Below are positions 53,482-61,892 of a stretch of 64,000 bases of DNA, in pieces. The stretch's first letter is position 1; every line of letters starts with the position of its first letter. The translations under genes and the position numbers were made by a program. The notes beneath the pieces were generated by a model. The model had not been told where the DNA came from, searched no databases, and saw only the letters and a list, made by a program, of their open reading frames with translations. Origin of the DNA: Anaeromyxobacter diazotrophicus (lineage in GTDB: Bacteria > Myxococcota > Myxococcia > Myxococcales > Anaeromyxobacteraceae); NCBI RefSeq assembly GCF_013340205.1, contig NZ_BJTG01000010.1, positions 1 through 64,000 on the forward strand. The letters run 5' to 3'.

Positions 53482-56400
53482 TCAGCGCCGCCGGGGCCCT
53501 CGCGCTCCGGCGAGCGCCGCGCCCGCCACGGCGACCGCGACGAGCGCGAGGACCGCCCCGCGCGCCGCGCGCGCCCTCCAGGGCAGGGCCGGCAGCCGGC
53601 CCACCACCCGCCGCTCGGGCAGCGGCCCGGGCGCGCCGCCCTGGCGGGCGAGCTTCAGCACCTCGGCGAGGTGGAGGCCGCGCCGCCGGGTGCCCTGCGC
53701 GATCTGCTCCTTGCAGGAGAAGCCGTCGGCGAGGATGAGCGCCTCCTCCGGCGCCGCGCGCACGGCGGGCAGGATCCCGCGCTCGCCGGCCGCCAGCGAC
53801 ACCCGGTGCGGCTCGCCGCGCTCGAAGCCGAACGAACCCGCCATGCCGCAGCAGCCGGAGTCGGGCCGCTCGACCTGGAGCCCCATCCGCTTCAGGACCG
53901 CCAGCTCCGCGTCGAGGCCCATCACCGCGTGGTGGTGGCAGTGGCCCTGGAAGACGGCGCGGGCCTCGAGGCGCGGCAGCGGGAAGCGCTCCCGATCGCG
54001 CTCGATGAGCTCGGACAGCATGAGCGTGTGCTCGGCGAGCCGCTTCGCGCGCGGATCGTCCGGGAAGAGGCCCAGGAGCTCGTCCCGCAGCACCGCCACG
54101 CAGGAGGGCTCGATGCCCACCACCGGGAGGCCCTGCTCGACCGCGGGGGTGAGCACCTCGAGCAGCTCGACGAGCTGCGCCCGGGCGCGGTCGAGCATGC
54201 CGAAGTCGTAGAGCGGCCGGCCGCAGCAGACGCGCCGGGAGGGGAGCTCCACCTGGTAGCCGGCGCCCTCCAGCGCCTCGAGCGTGGCGATGGCCGCCTC
54301 GGGGTGGAAGTGGTCGTTGAAGGTGTCGACGAAGAGGACCGCGCGCCGCGCGCCGGGGGCCGGCGCCGGCCGCGCCCGCCTCGTCGCCTCGTACCACCGG
54401 CGGAAGGTGTAGGGCGCGAAGCGCGGCACCTCGCGGGCGCCGGCGATGCCGCCGGCGAGCTTGGCCAGGCCGGCGAGGCCGGGCGCGTGCGTGACGAGGT
54501 TCACGAGCCGCGGCGCGAGCGAGGCCAGGCGCGCCCAGACCATGATGAGCCCCATGGCGTAGGCGTGCCGCGGGCGGAGCCGCCCGCGCCAGTAGTGGGC
54601 GAGGAACTCCGCCTTGTACGTCGCCATGTCCACGTTCATCGGGCAGTCGGACTTGCAGCCCTTGCACGCGAGGCACAGGTCGAGCGCCTCCTTCACGTGC
54701 GGGTCGCGCCAGCCTCCGCGGAGCGGCTCGCCCTGCATCATCTCGAACAGCAGGTGGGCGCGGCCGCGGGTGGAGTGCCGCTCCTCGCGCGTCACCATGT
54801 AGGAGGGGCACATCACCCCGCCCTGCTCGCGCCGGCACTCCCCCACCCCCACGCAGCGCGCGGCGGCGCGGCCGAAGCTGCCGCCGTCCTCCCGGAAGCG
54901 GAAGAAGGTGGCGGGGCGCAGCTCCTGGTAGCCCGGCCCGAGGCGCAGGTTCTCGTCCAGCCGGTAGGGATCGACCACCTTGCCCGGGTTGAGCTTCCAG
55001 GCCGGGTCCCACAGGCGCTTCAGCTGGGCGAAGGCCGCCACCAGCTCGTCGCCGAACATGATGGGGAGGAGCTCGGCGCGCGACTGGCCGTCGCCGTGCT
55101 CGCCGGAGAGCGAGCCGCCGTGCGCGACCACGAGGTGGGCGGCCTCGGTGACGAAGGCGCGGTACCTCCGGACGCCCTCGGCGCTCGTCAGGTCGAAGTC
55201 GATGCGGGTGTGGACGCAGCCCTGCCCGAAGTGGCCGTACAGCGCGCAGCCGTAGCCGTGCTTCTCGAACAGCTTCCGGAGCTGCCGCAGGTACGCGCCG
55301 AGCTGGTCCACCGGGACGGCCGAGTCCTCCCAGCCCTCCCAGGTGTCCTTCTGCCCCGGCACCCGCGCCGTCGCGCCCAGGCCGGACTCGCGCACCTTCC
55401 AGGCGATGTGCTCCTCCTCCGGGTCGTCGAAGAGCTTCATCGACGGCGCGCCCGGCTGCCCGCGCAGCGCCTCCATCATGCGCCGGCCGGCCGCGTCGGC
55501 CTCCTCGCGGGTGGCGCCGCCGAACTCCACCAGCAACCAGCCGCGGCCGTCGGGGAGGATCTGCGTCCGCTCGGGGTGAAGCCGCTTCTTCTTCATGTCC
55601 TCGACCAGGCGGTCGTCGAGCCCCTCCAGGCCGATGGGGCCGTGGCGCAGGATCTCCGGGATGTGGTCGCCCGCCTCGTAGACGCTCGGGTAGCCCAGCA
55701 CCACCAGCGTGCGGCTGGGCGGGCTGGGGACGAGGCGCACCTTGGCGCGCAGCACGATCGCGCAGGTGCCCTCCGAGCCGACCAGCGAGCGCGCCACGTG
55801 GAAGCCGTTCTCGGGGAGCAGCTCGTCGAGCGCGTAGCCGGAGACGCGGCGGGGGATGTGGGGAAAGCGCCGCCGCACCAGCTCGCCGTAGCGGTCGCGC
55901 AGGCCGCGCAGGCCGGCGTAGAGCTCGCCGCGGCGCCCGCCGGCCCGCACGATCTCCTCCAGCTCCTCCTCGCTGGTGGCGCCCACCCGGAGCCGCGTCC
56001 CGTCGTAGGTGAGGACGTCGAGCTCGAGCACGTTGTCGGCGGTGCGGCCGGCCATGACCGAGTGCACGCCGCACGAGTTGTTGCCGATCATGCCGCCGAG
56101 CGTGCAGTGGTTGTGCGTGGACGGGTCGGGGCCGAACGTCAGGTGGTGCCGCTCGGCCGCCCGGCGCAGGTCGTCGAGCACCAAGCCCGGCTCGACCCAG
56201 GCGGTCCGCGCGACCGGATCGAGCTCCAGGATGTGGTGGCAGTACTTGGAGAAGTCGATCACCACCGCCACGTTGCAGCACTGCCCGGCGAGGCTCGTGC
56301 CGCCGCCGCGCGCCAGCACCGGCGCGCCGTGCCGCCGGCAGGCGGCCAGGATCTCGGGCACCTCGTCGATCGAGCGCGGCACCACCACGCCGATCGGCAC

Positions 56401-56640
56401 CTGGCGGTAGTTGGAGCCGTCGGTGGCGTAGAGCGCCCGGCTGCCCGGGTCGAAGCGCACCTCGGCCTCGACGTGGCGGCGGAGGTCGGCGGCGAGCGCG
56501 CGCGCCGCGGCCGGCGGGAAGGCGCGCCGCGCGCCGCGCGGCTCCTCCTCGTGGCGCAGGCGCGCCAGCGGCTCGGCGGCCGGGCCGATCCCGGGGACGT
56601 GCGGGCGGCGGGCGGGCTCCTGTTCGCGGTGGACTCTCAC
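53482..56640 (-). CDS. FAD/4Fe-4S D-2-hydroxyacid dehydrogenase (YdiJ-like)
   Basis: The product is 1052 residues. The N-terminal half has a PCMH-type FAD-binding domain (PVLARGGGTSLAGQC) and the oxidase C-domain with SGEHGDGQSRAELLP. A 4Fe-4S pair follows (CVGVGEC, then CLACKGCKSDCPMNV), and two CCG-type domains (VCCGRPLYDFG and SGCCGMAGSFGFE) end the catalytic part. A C-terminal hydrophobic helix (VLALVAVAVAGAALAG) should tether it to the membrane. The architecture matches E. coli YdiJ, a D-2-hydroxyglutarate dehydrogenase, and related D-lactate dehydrogenases. The start is GTG. It is the last gene of a four-gene operon. Confidence 0.9.
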   Translation of the reverse strand: MRVHREQEPARRPHVPGIGPAAEPLARLRHEEEPRGARRAFPPAAARALAADLRRHVEAEVRFDPGSRALYATDGSNYRQVPIGVVVPRSIDEVPEILAACRRHGAPVLARGGGTSLAGQCCNVAVVIDFSKYCHHILELDPVARTAWVEPGLVLDDLRRAAERHHLTFGPDPSTHNHCTLGGMIGNNSCGVHSVMAGRTADNVLELDVLTYDGTRLRVGATSEEELEEIVRAGGRRGELYAGLRGLRDRYGELVRRRFPHIPRRVSGYALDELLPENGFHVARSLVGSEGTCAIVLRAKVRLVPSPPSRTLVVLGYPSVYEAGDHIPEILRHGPIGLEGLDDRLVEDMKKKRLHPERTQILPDGRGWLLVEFGGATREEADAAGRRMMEALRGQPGAPSMKLFDDPEEEHIAWKVRESGLGATARVPGQKDTWEGWEDSAVPVDQLGAYLRQLRKLFEKHGYGCALYGHFGQGCVHTRIDFDLTSAEGVRRYRAFVTEAAHLVVAHGGSLSGEHGDGQSRAELLPIMFGDELVAAFAQLKRLWDPAWKLNPGKVVDPYRLDENLRLGPGYQELRPATFFRFREDGGSFGRAAARCVGVGECRREQGGVMCPSYMVTREERHSTRGRAHLLFEMMQGEPLRGGWRDPHVKEALDLCLACKGCKSDCPMNVDMATYKAEFLAHYWRGRLRPRHAYAMGLIMVWARLASLAPRLVNLVTHAPGLAGLAKLAGGIAGAREVPRFAPYTFRRWYEATRRARPAPAPGARRAVLFVDTFNDHFHPEAAIATLEALEGAGYQVELPSRRVCCGRPLYDFGMLDRARAQLVELLEVLTPAVEQGLPVVGIEPSCVAVLRDELLGLFPDDPRAKRLAEHTLMLSELIERDRERFPLPRLEARAVFQGHCHHHAVMGLDAELAVLKRMGLQVERPDSGCCGMAGSFGFERGEPHRVSLAAGERGILPAVRAAPEEALILADGFSCKEQIAQGTRRRGLHLAEVLKLARQGGAPGPLPERRVVGRLPALPWRARAARGAVLALVAVAVAGAALAGARGPRRR

Positions 56641-56655
56641 GGGCGCGCTCCTCCT

Positions 56656-57765
56656 TCAGAAGGTGATCTCGTACCGCTCCAGCTCCGAGCGCTTCAGCTC
56701 CACGCCCAGCCCCGGCCGGCCCGGGTCGGGCCGCAGCTCGCCGCGCTCGGGCGCGAGCGCGCCGTCGAAGAGCAGCGCCTCGATGCGCGCGTGGTCGTGG
56801 AAGTACTCGACGTGCACGGCGCGGGCGGCCGCGCAGCAGAGGTGGGCGTGGAGCTGCGGCGCGCAGTGCGCCGAGAGCGGCAGCTGGAAGGCGTCGCACA
56901 GCGCCGCGGCGCGGAGGAAGCCGGTCGGGCCGCCGCAGCGGGTGGCGTCCGCCTGCAGCACGTCCACCGCGCCGGCCGCCAGCATGCGGCGGAAGTACCA
57001 GGGCGTGTAGCCGTACTCGCCGGCCGCCACGTCCAGGCCCGCCGGGGCGCGGTCGCGCAGGAGGCGCAGGCCCTCGAGGTCGTCGGACGAGACCGGCTCC
57101 TCGAACCAGGTGACGCCGAGCGGCGCGAGCGCCTCGGCCTGGGCGAGCGCCAGCTTGCGGCCGTACGCGCCGTTCGCGTCCACGAACAGCTCCACCGCCG
57201 GCCCGATCGCCTCGCGGGCCGCCCTCGCCCGCGGCACGTCGGCCGGCGGGTCGCGGCCGATCTTCATCTTCACCCGGGTGAACCCCTGCTCGGCCCAGCC
57301 CCCCAGCTGCGCCTGGAGCCGCGCCACCGTGTAGGACGTGAACCCGCCGGAGCCGTAGGCTGGGATGGCCGGGCGCGCCGCGCCGAGCAGCCGGAAGAGG
57401 GGGACCTCGAGCAGCCGCGCCTTCAGGTCCCAGAGCGCCGCGTCGAGCGCCGAGATGGCCATGGCGGCGACCCCGGGCCGGCCCAGGTTGCGCACCGCGC
57501 GCGAGAGCTCGAGCCAGGCGCCCTCGACGTCGAGGGCCGGGAGGCCGGCCAGCCGCGGCGCCAGGAGCTCGCGCGCCAGCCGGGCGGTCGCGGCGTCGGC
57601 GTAGGTCCAGCCGAGCCCGGTCGCGCCGCCCCCGCGCGCCTGCGCCAGGACGATCGTCGTCCGGTCCCAGGCGAAGGTGCCGTCCGACTCGGGCGCGTCG
57701 GTGGGGATCGTGGCGGCCCGGACCTCGATCGCCTCGACGGGCGCGGCGGCGCGGAGCCTCGCCAC
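56656..57765 (-). CDS. Enolase-superfamily enzyme (mandelate racemase/muconate lactonizing type)
   Basis: The product is 369 residues. The barrel carries the Lys pair in VKMKIG, metal ligands in FVDANGAY, WFEEPVSS and AAGEYG, and a late His in SAHCAPQLHAH. Such enzymes abstract a proton alpha to a carboxylate, as in sugar-acid dehydratases or racemases. The exact substrate is not clear. The GTG at 57765 lies two bases after the stop of the upstream TPP enzyme gene. The neighbours suggest a sugar-acid pathway. Confidence 0.85.
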   Translation of the reverse strand: MARLRAAAPVEAIEVRAATIPTDAPESDGTFAWDRTTIVLAQARGGGATGLGWTYADAATARLARELLAPRLAGLPALDVEGAWLELSRAVRNLGRPGVAAMAISALDAALWDLKARLLEVPLFRLLGAARPAIPAYGSGGFTSYTVARLQAQLGGWAEQGFTRVKMKIGRDPPADVPRARAAREAIGPAVELFVDANGAYGRKLALAQAEALAPLGVTWFEEPVSSDDLEGLRLLRDRAPAGLDVAAGEYGYTPWYFRRMLAAGAVDVLQADATRCGGPTGFLRAAALCDAFQLPLSAHCAPQLHAHLCCAAARAVHVEYFHDHARIEALLFDGALAPERGELRPDPGRPGLGVELKRSELERYEITF

Positions 57766-57767
57766 CG

Positions 57768-59558
57768 CTACGCCTTGTCCGGGAACCAGGTGTCCGTCAT
57801 CTGCTTCCACGAGCGGCGGATCATGGCGCCGCGCTCCGGGTCGCCCTTGAGGATGGCGGACAGCATGCCCTTCGCCTGCTCGACGGTGATGTGCGGCGGG
57901 AGCGGCGGCACCTCCGGATCGGTGACCGCCTCGACCACGCACGGCCGGTCGGCGCGCAGGGCGGCGTCCCACGCCGGCCCGATCTGCTCCGGCCGGTCGA
58001 CCCGCACGCCCATGAGTCCGAGCGACTCGGCGTAGCTCGCGTACGGGAAGTCCGGGATGTCCTGCGAGGCCTTCAGCTTCGCGTCGCCCTCCATCACGCG
58101 CTGCTCCCAGGTCACCTGGTTGAGATCGCGGTTGTTGAGGACGAGGACCACCAGCCGCGGGTCCTTCCAGCGCCTCCAGTACTTCGAGACCGTGATGAGC
58201 TCCTCGTTGCCGTTCATCTGCATGGCGCCGTCGCCGACCAGCGCCAGCACCACCCGGTCCGGGTGCGCGAACTTGGCCCCGATGGCGTACGGGACGCCGG
58301 GCCCCATGGTGGCGAGGTTGCCGGAGAGCGACGCCATCATGCCGCGCCGGATCTTGAGGTCGCGCGCGTACCAGTTGGCGGACGAGCCGGAGTCGGCGCA
58401 CAGGATGCAGCCGTCCGGCAGCCGCGGCGAGAGCTCCCAGTAGACGCGCTGCGGGTTGACCGGGTTCGCCTTCGCCATGGCGCGCGTCTCGAGCACCCGC
58501 CACCAGCGCGCGACCTCCTTCTCCAGCTTCTCGCGCCACCCGCGGTCGGTCTTGCGCCGGAGCCGCGGCGCCAGCGCCCGCAAGGTCTCCTTCGCGTCCC
58601 CGACGAGCGCCAGCTCCATGGGGTACCGCAGGGAGAGGAGCCGGCCGTCGAGGTCGATCTGGACGCCGCGCGCCTGGCCCTCGGTGGGCAGGAACTCCGA
58701 GTACGGGAAGCTGGAGCCGACCATGAGCAGCGTGTCGCACTCCATCATGAGGTCCCAGCTCGGCTTGGTGCCCAGCAGGCCGATCGCGCCGGTCACCCAG
58801 GGCAGGTCGTCGGGGAGGACGTCCTTGCCGAGCAGCGCCTTGGCGCACCCGGCGCCGAGCAGGTCGGCCACCTCCTCCACCTCGGCCGCGGCGCCCTTGG
58901 CGCCGGCGCCCACCAGCATCGCGACGCGCTGGCCCGCGTTCAGGAGCTCGGCCGCGCGGCCGAGGTCTTCCTCCCGCGGCACGACGCGCGGCGGCAGCCA
59001 GCCACGCCCGATGCCGGTGTGCACGGTGGCGTGCTTGTCCGGGGGATCGCCGGCGGGGAGCTCCTGCACATCGTTGGGGACGATGAGGCAGGTGACGGTG
59101 CGCTCGGCCAGCGCGGAGCGGATGGCGCGGTCGACGAGCTGCCGCGCCTGCTGCGGCACCATCATCGTCTGCACGTACTCCTTGGCGACGTCCTTGAAGA
59201 GGTTCTGGAGGTCGACCTCCTGCTGGAAGTCGCCGCCCAGGGCGGTCCGCGCCGACTGCCCGACGATGGCCACCACCGGCTGGTGGTCCATCTTCGCGTC
59301 GTAGAGGCCGTTGAGGAGGTGGATGGCGCCGGGGCCGGAGGTGGCCATGCAGACGCCGACCTGGCGCGTGAACTTGGCGTGGGCGCAGGCCATGAACGCC
59401 GCCATCTCCTCGTGGCGCACCTGCACCAGCTCCAGCTCCTTCACGTGGTGGAAGCCGGCGAAGATGCCGTTGATGCCGTCGCCGGGGTAGCCGAACACGC
59501 GCCGGATGCCCCACTGCACCAGACGCTCCAGGATGTACTGCCCCACCGTCGTCGCCAT
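57768..59558 (-). CDS. Thiamine-diphosphate enzyme, pyruvate oxidase/acetolactate synthase-like
   Basis: The product is 596 residues. The N-terminal domain has the catalytic Glu in VRHEEMAAFMA, a central FAD/nucleotide-binding-like domain follows (AAELLNAGQRVAMLVGAGAKGA), and the C-terminal TPP motif is GDGAMQMNGNEELITV, with the closing Asn in NNRDLNQ. It resembles pyruvate oxidase (PoxB) and related 2-oxoacid decarboxylases. It probably acts on a 2-oxoacid made by the neighbouring enzymes. It is the second gene of the operon, 21 bp after the upstream gene. Confidence 0.88.
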   Translation of the reverse strand: MATTVGQYILERLVQWGIRRVFGYPGDGINGIFAGFHHVKELELVQVRHEEMAAFMACAHAKFTRQVGVCMATSGPGAIHLLNGLYDAKMDHQPVVAIVGQSARTALGGDFQQEVDLQNLFKDVAKEYVQTMMVPQQARQLVDRAIRSALAERTVTCLIVPNDVQELPAGDPPDKHATVHTGIGRGWLPPRVVPREEDLGRAAELLNAGQRVAMLVGAGAKGAAAEVEEVADLLGAGCAKALLGKDVLPDDLPWVTGAIGLLGTKPSWDLMMECDTLLMVGSSFPYSEFLPTEGQARGVQIDLDGRLLSLRYPMELALVGDAKETLRALAPRLRRKTDRGWREKLEKEVARWWRVLETRAMAKANPVNPQRVYWELSPRLPDGCILCADSGSSANWYARDLKIRRGMMASLSGNLATMGPGVPYAIGAKFAHPDRVVLALVGDGAMQMNGNEELITVSKYWRRWKDPRLVVLVLNNRDLNQVTWEQRVMEGDAKLKASQDIPDFPYASYAESLGLMGVRVDRPEQIGPAWDAALRADRPCVVEAVTDPEVPPLPPHITVEQAKGMLSAILKGDPERGAMIRRSWKQMTDTWFPDKA

Positions 59559-59579
59559 GTGGAATCCTTCCCGCCTCGC

Positions 59580-59957
59580 CTAGTCGCCGGCGAACGCGAT
59601 GGTGCTGAGCAGCGCCGTGTCCGCCTGCCGCGCGTCGAGGCGCGTGTGCTGCACCACGATCGGCACGTCGGACTCGACCAGGCTCGCGTAGTCCGTGGCG
59701 CGCGGGATCGGCTCCGGGTCGCGCAGGTCGTCGAAGCGCAGGTGCAGCGTGCGGCGCGCCGGCACCGTCACCTGGTACGGCCCGGCGGGCTCGCGGTCGG
59801 CGAAGAAGACCGTGAGCTTCACGTGGGCGTCGGCGTCGCCGGCGTTGAGCAGGCAGGCCGCCTCGTGGCTCTCCAGCTCGCGCCCCCGTCCGTGGAGCCG
59901 CTCCGGGAGGAATCCCTCCGGGATCGCCCACGTCCTCCGCCCGACCTGCCCCCCCAT
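59580..59957 (-). CDS. Sensory rhodopsin transducer (ASRT) family protein
   Basis: The product is 125 residues, the usual size. The family pattern is clear: RRTWAIPEGFLP, SHEAACLLNAGDADAHVKLTVFF, PARRTLHLRFDDL, then PIPRATDYASLVESDVPIVVQHTRLD. The founding member transduces signals from a cyanobacterial sensory rhodopsin, but most homologues occur in genomes without rhodopsin, and the fold has been proposed to bind small molecules such as sugars. No rhodopsin gene is in this window. It is the first gene of an operon with three metabolic enzymes. The ATG at 59957 is chosen. Confidence 0.88.
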   Translation of the reverse strand: MGGQVGRRTWAIPEGFLPERLHGRGRELESHEAACLLNAGDADAHVKLTVFFADREPAGPYQVTVPARRTLHLRFDDLRDPEPIPRATDYASLVESDVPIVVQHTRLDARQADTALLSTIAFAGD

Positions 59958-60099
59958 CACCGATCCGCGCCCCCGTGCTGCGAAGCTAGGGACGCGCGCC
60001 GCGGGCCGCACCGCCGGTCGCGGCGAGCGGGTGCCCCGCGCGCGATCGCCTGCTGCCGGAGGGGCGGGCGGCCCCTACCCTTCCATGAGGAGGCTGCGG

Positions 60100-60432
60100 A
60101 TGCACAGGGACGTGGCGGCGAGCGCGCTCAACGCGCTCCTGGGAGCGTGGCTGGTGGCGACGTCGTTCCTCTGGCACCACGACGCCGTGCACCTCGTCAC
60201 CGCGTGGCTGGTGGGGCTCCTGGCGGTGGGGATCGGGCTGGCGGCGCGGCGCCGGCCGGGCGTGCTCTACCTCGACCTGCTCCTCGCCGCCTGGCTGACC
60301 GCGTCCATCTGGCTCTTCTCGCACCACCCGTTCGCGAGCTGGAACGAGGCGATGGTGGCCATCGGGCTCGGGCTCGTCCCGGTCACCATGCTCCTCTTCC
60401 CCGAGCCGCCACCGGAGCGGGCCACCGCCTAG
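60100..60432 (+). CDS. Four-pass membrane protein with SPW-like repeats
   Basis: The product is 110 residues. Two internal repeats, each with two hydrophobic helices, begin NALLGAWLVATSFLW and DLLLAAWLTASIWLF, like SPW-repeat membrane proteins. The ATG at 60100 is chosen because AGGAGG at 60088-60093 lies six bases upstream; an in-frame ATG at 60085 has no such site. It is divergent from the ASRT-family gene. Function unknown. Confidence 0.75.
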   Translation: MHRDVAASALNALLGAWLVATSFLWHHDAVHLVTAWLVGLLAVGIGLAARRRPGVLYLDLLLAAWLTASIWLFSHHPFASWNEAMVAIGLGLVPVTMLLFPEPPPERATA

Positions 60433-60769
60433 CGGCCGCGGAACGCGCGAGGCCGGGGGGCTGCGGGGTGGCCCTCCGGCGGTGCTCGGCAGACGACCTG
60501 ACGGCTTGCTCCGGCTGCCGTCCCGGAAACGCTCCGCGGCTTGCACCGCATCGTGCCGCGCCGGCGAGGACCGAGGGTTCACGCGTCGGCGCGGCACCGG
60601 CGGTGCAGCGCGCCGTCTGGCGGTCGGGGTCGTCCGCAGGTCGGCCTGCGCTCCGGCGGAGGGCCACCCCTCCGCCCCCCTCTGCTCACGCCTCGCTCAC
60701 GCCCATGGGTCGGGGCGGGGGGACCGCCCGTCGCCGTCGGCGCCGCGGGACCTGCGTCCGCGGCTCCCG
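60433..60769. other. Gene-free region holding a large palindrome
   Basis: No gene is supported between the SPW-like gene and the oxidase operon. Most of the space (60455-60680) is one imperfect inverted repeat. The rest (60681-60769) is GC-rich spacer. Confidence 0.65.
60455..60680. repeat. 226-bp imperfect inverted repeat, MITE-like
   Basis: The left arm begins GGGGGGC at 60455 and contains GGGGTGGCCCTCC at 60465-60477. The right arm ends with GGAGGGCCACCCC at 60658-60670 and GCCCCCC at 60674-60680. Further in, GACCTG (60495-60500) pairs with CAGGTC (60637-60642), TGCACCGC (60542-60549) with GCGGTGCA (60600-60607), and GTGCCGCGCCG (60553-60563) with CGGCGCGGCAC (60587-60597). Small indels offset the arms by about 12-15 bases. 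It has no coding capacity and could be a miniature mobile element or a structured RNA. Confidence 0.6.
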
Positions 60770-61249
60770 TCACCTCATCGGCCCTGGCGCGGGGCTCGGC
60801 TTGGGGACGTCGCGGCCCTCCTGCTCGGCGCCGGGGGCGTCGACGCGGGACTCGGGCGCGGGCGGGCCGCGGGGGGTCAGGATGTCGGGGCCGGGCGGCT
60901 CGGCCTGCAGCGTGCCCTCGTGGCCGGGGTTCGTGAGCTCGAAGCGCGTGGCGTTGTCGAGCACCACGAGCGAGATGAGCAGGGCAATGAAGAAGATGCT
61001 GGTGGCGAAGATGAGGCGCGTCGCGCCGGTGTGATCCCACAGGTGCATGAAGAACAGCACCACCAGCATGGACTTGCCGCTCGCGATGGCCAGCGCCACG
61101 AGCAGGTGGAAGGGCGGCGGCAGGTGCACCCGCGAGAGCGCGAAGGTGAGGATCGTGCCGACGAGCAGCAGCACCCACACCACCCAGTAGCGCAGCGCGC
61201 CGGGGCCGTGCTCGTGCTCCGCGTGACCGTCGTGCGTGGCGATGGCCAT
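60770..61249 (-). CDS. Cytochrome c oxidase subunit IV, caa3 type
   Basis: The product is 159 residues. A His-rich N-terminus (THDGHAEHEHGPG) is followed by three hydrophobic helices (WVVWVLLLVGTILTFAL, the KSMLVVLFFMHLWD segment, and FATSIFFIALLISLVVL), the layout of bacterial subunit IV. A C-terminal Pro/Glu-rich tail of about 45 residues is longer than usual. It is the last gene of the oxidase operon, 10 bp after subunit III. Confidence 0.88.
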   Translation of the reverse strand: MAIATHDGHAEHEHGPGALRYWVVWVLLLVGTILTFALSRVHLPPPFHLLVALAIASGKSMLVVLFFMHLWDHTGATRLIFATSIFFIALLISLVVLDNATRFELTNPGHEGTLQAEPPGPDILTPRGPPAPESRVDAPGAEQEGRDVPKPSPAPGPMR

Positions 61250-61259
61250 GGGGCTCCCG

Positions 61260-61892
61260 TCAGATCAGGTAGAGCAGCGGATAGAGGAAGATCCAGATGA
61301 GGTCGACGAGGTGCCAGTACATCCCGCCCAGCTCGACCGGGGTCGAGTAGCCGTGGTCGTAGGCGCCGCGCCAGCAGAGCACCATCAGGATGGCCAGCAC
61401 CGTCATGCCGATGAGGACGTGGATCCCGTGGAGCCCGGTGAGGATGAAGTACAGGGTGAAGAACATCGGCGCGCCGGTGGCCGTGAGCTCCGAAGAGTGG
61501 AAGTAGCGCCCGGGGAGCAGGCCCTCCTCGAAGTCGTGCGTCCACTCCCAGCCCTTGATGACGAGGAAGACCGCCGCGAAGGCGAGCGTGATGGCGAGGC
61601 AGAGCGCCGCCGTCCGGCCCTTGCCGTGGCGCGCGAAGTGGTGCGCGAGCGCCACGGTCAAGGAGGAGGTGATGAGGACGACCGTGTTGATCGTCCCCGC
61701 CGCCACGCTGAGGTGCTCGCTCGAGGCCGCGAAGCCCGCCGGGTAGAGGAACCGGTACACCGAGTAGGCGGTGAACAGCCCGCCGAAGAGGAGCAGCTCG
61801 GTGGCGAGGAACAGCCACATCCCGATGCGCGCCGCGTGCTCCTGCTGGCGCAGGTTCGGGAAGTGGTGCGCGACGTACGCCTCAGGCTGCAT
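61260..61892 (-). CDS. ctaE: Cytochrome c oxidase subunit III
   Basis: The product is 210 residues with five or so membrane helices. Typical motifs are GMWLFLATELLLFGGLF near the start, FFTLYFILTGLHGIHVLIG and YWHLVDLIWIFLYPLLYL at the end. The short five-helix form is common in caa3 oxidases. Its start overlaps the end of the ctaD gene by 11 bp. Confidence 0.94.
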   Translation of the reverse strand: MQPEAYVAHHFPNLRQQEHAARIGMWLFLATELLLFGGLFTAYSVYRFLYPAGFAASSEHLSVAAGTINTVVLITSSLTVALAHHFARHGKGRTAALCLAITLAFAAVFLVIKGWEWTHDFEEGLLPGRYFHSSELTATGAPMFFTLYFILTGLHGIHVLIGMTVLAILMVLCWRGAYDHGYSTPVELGGMYWHLVDLIWIFLYPLLYLI

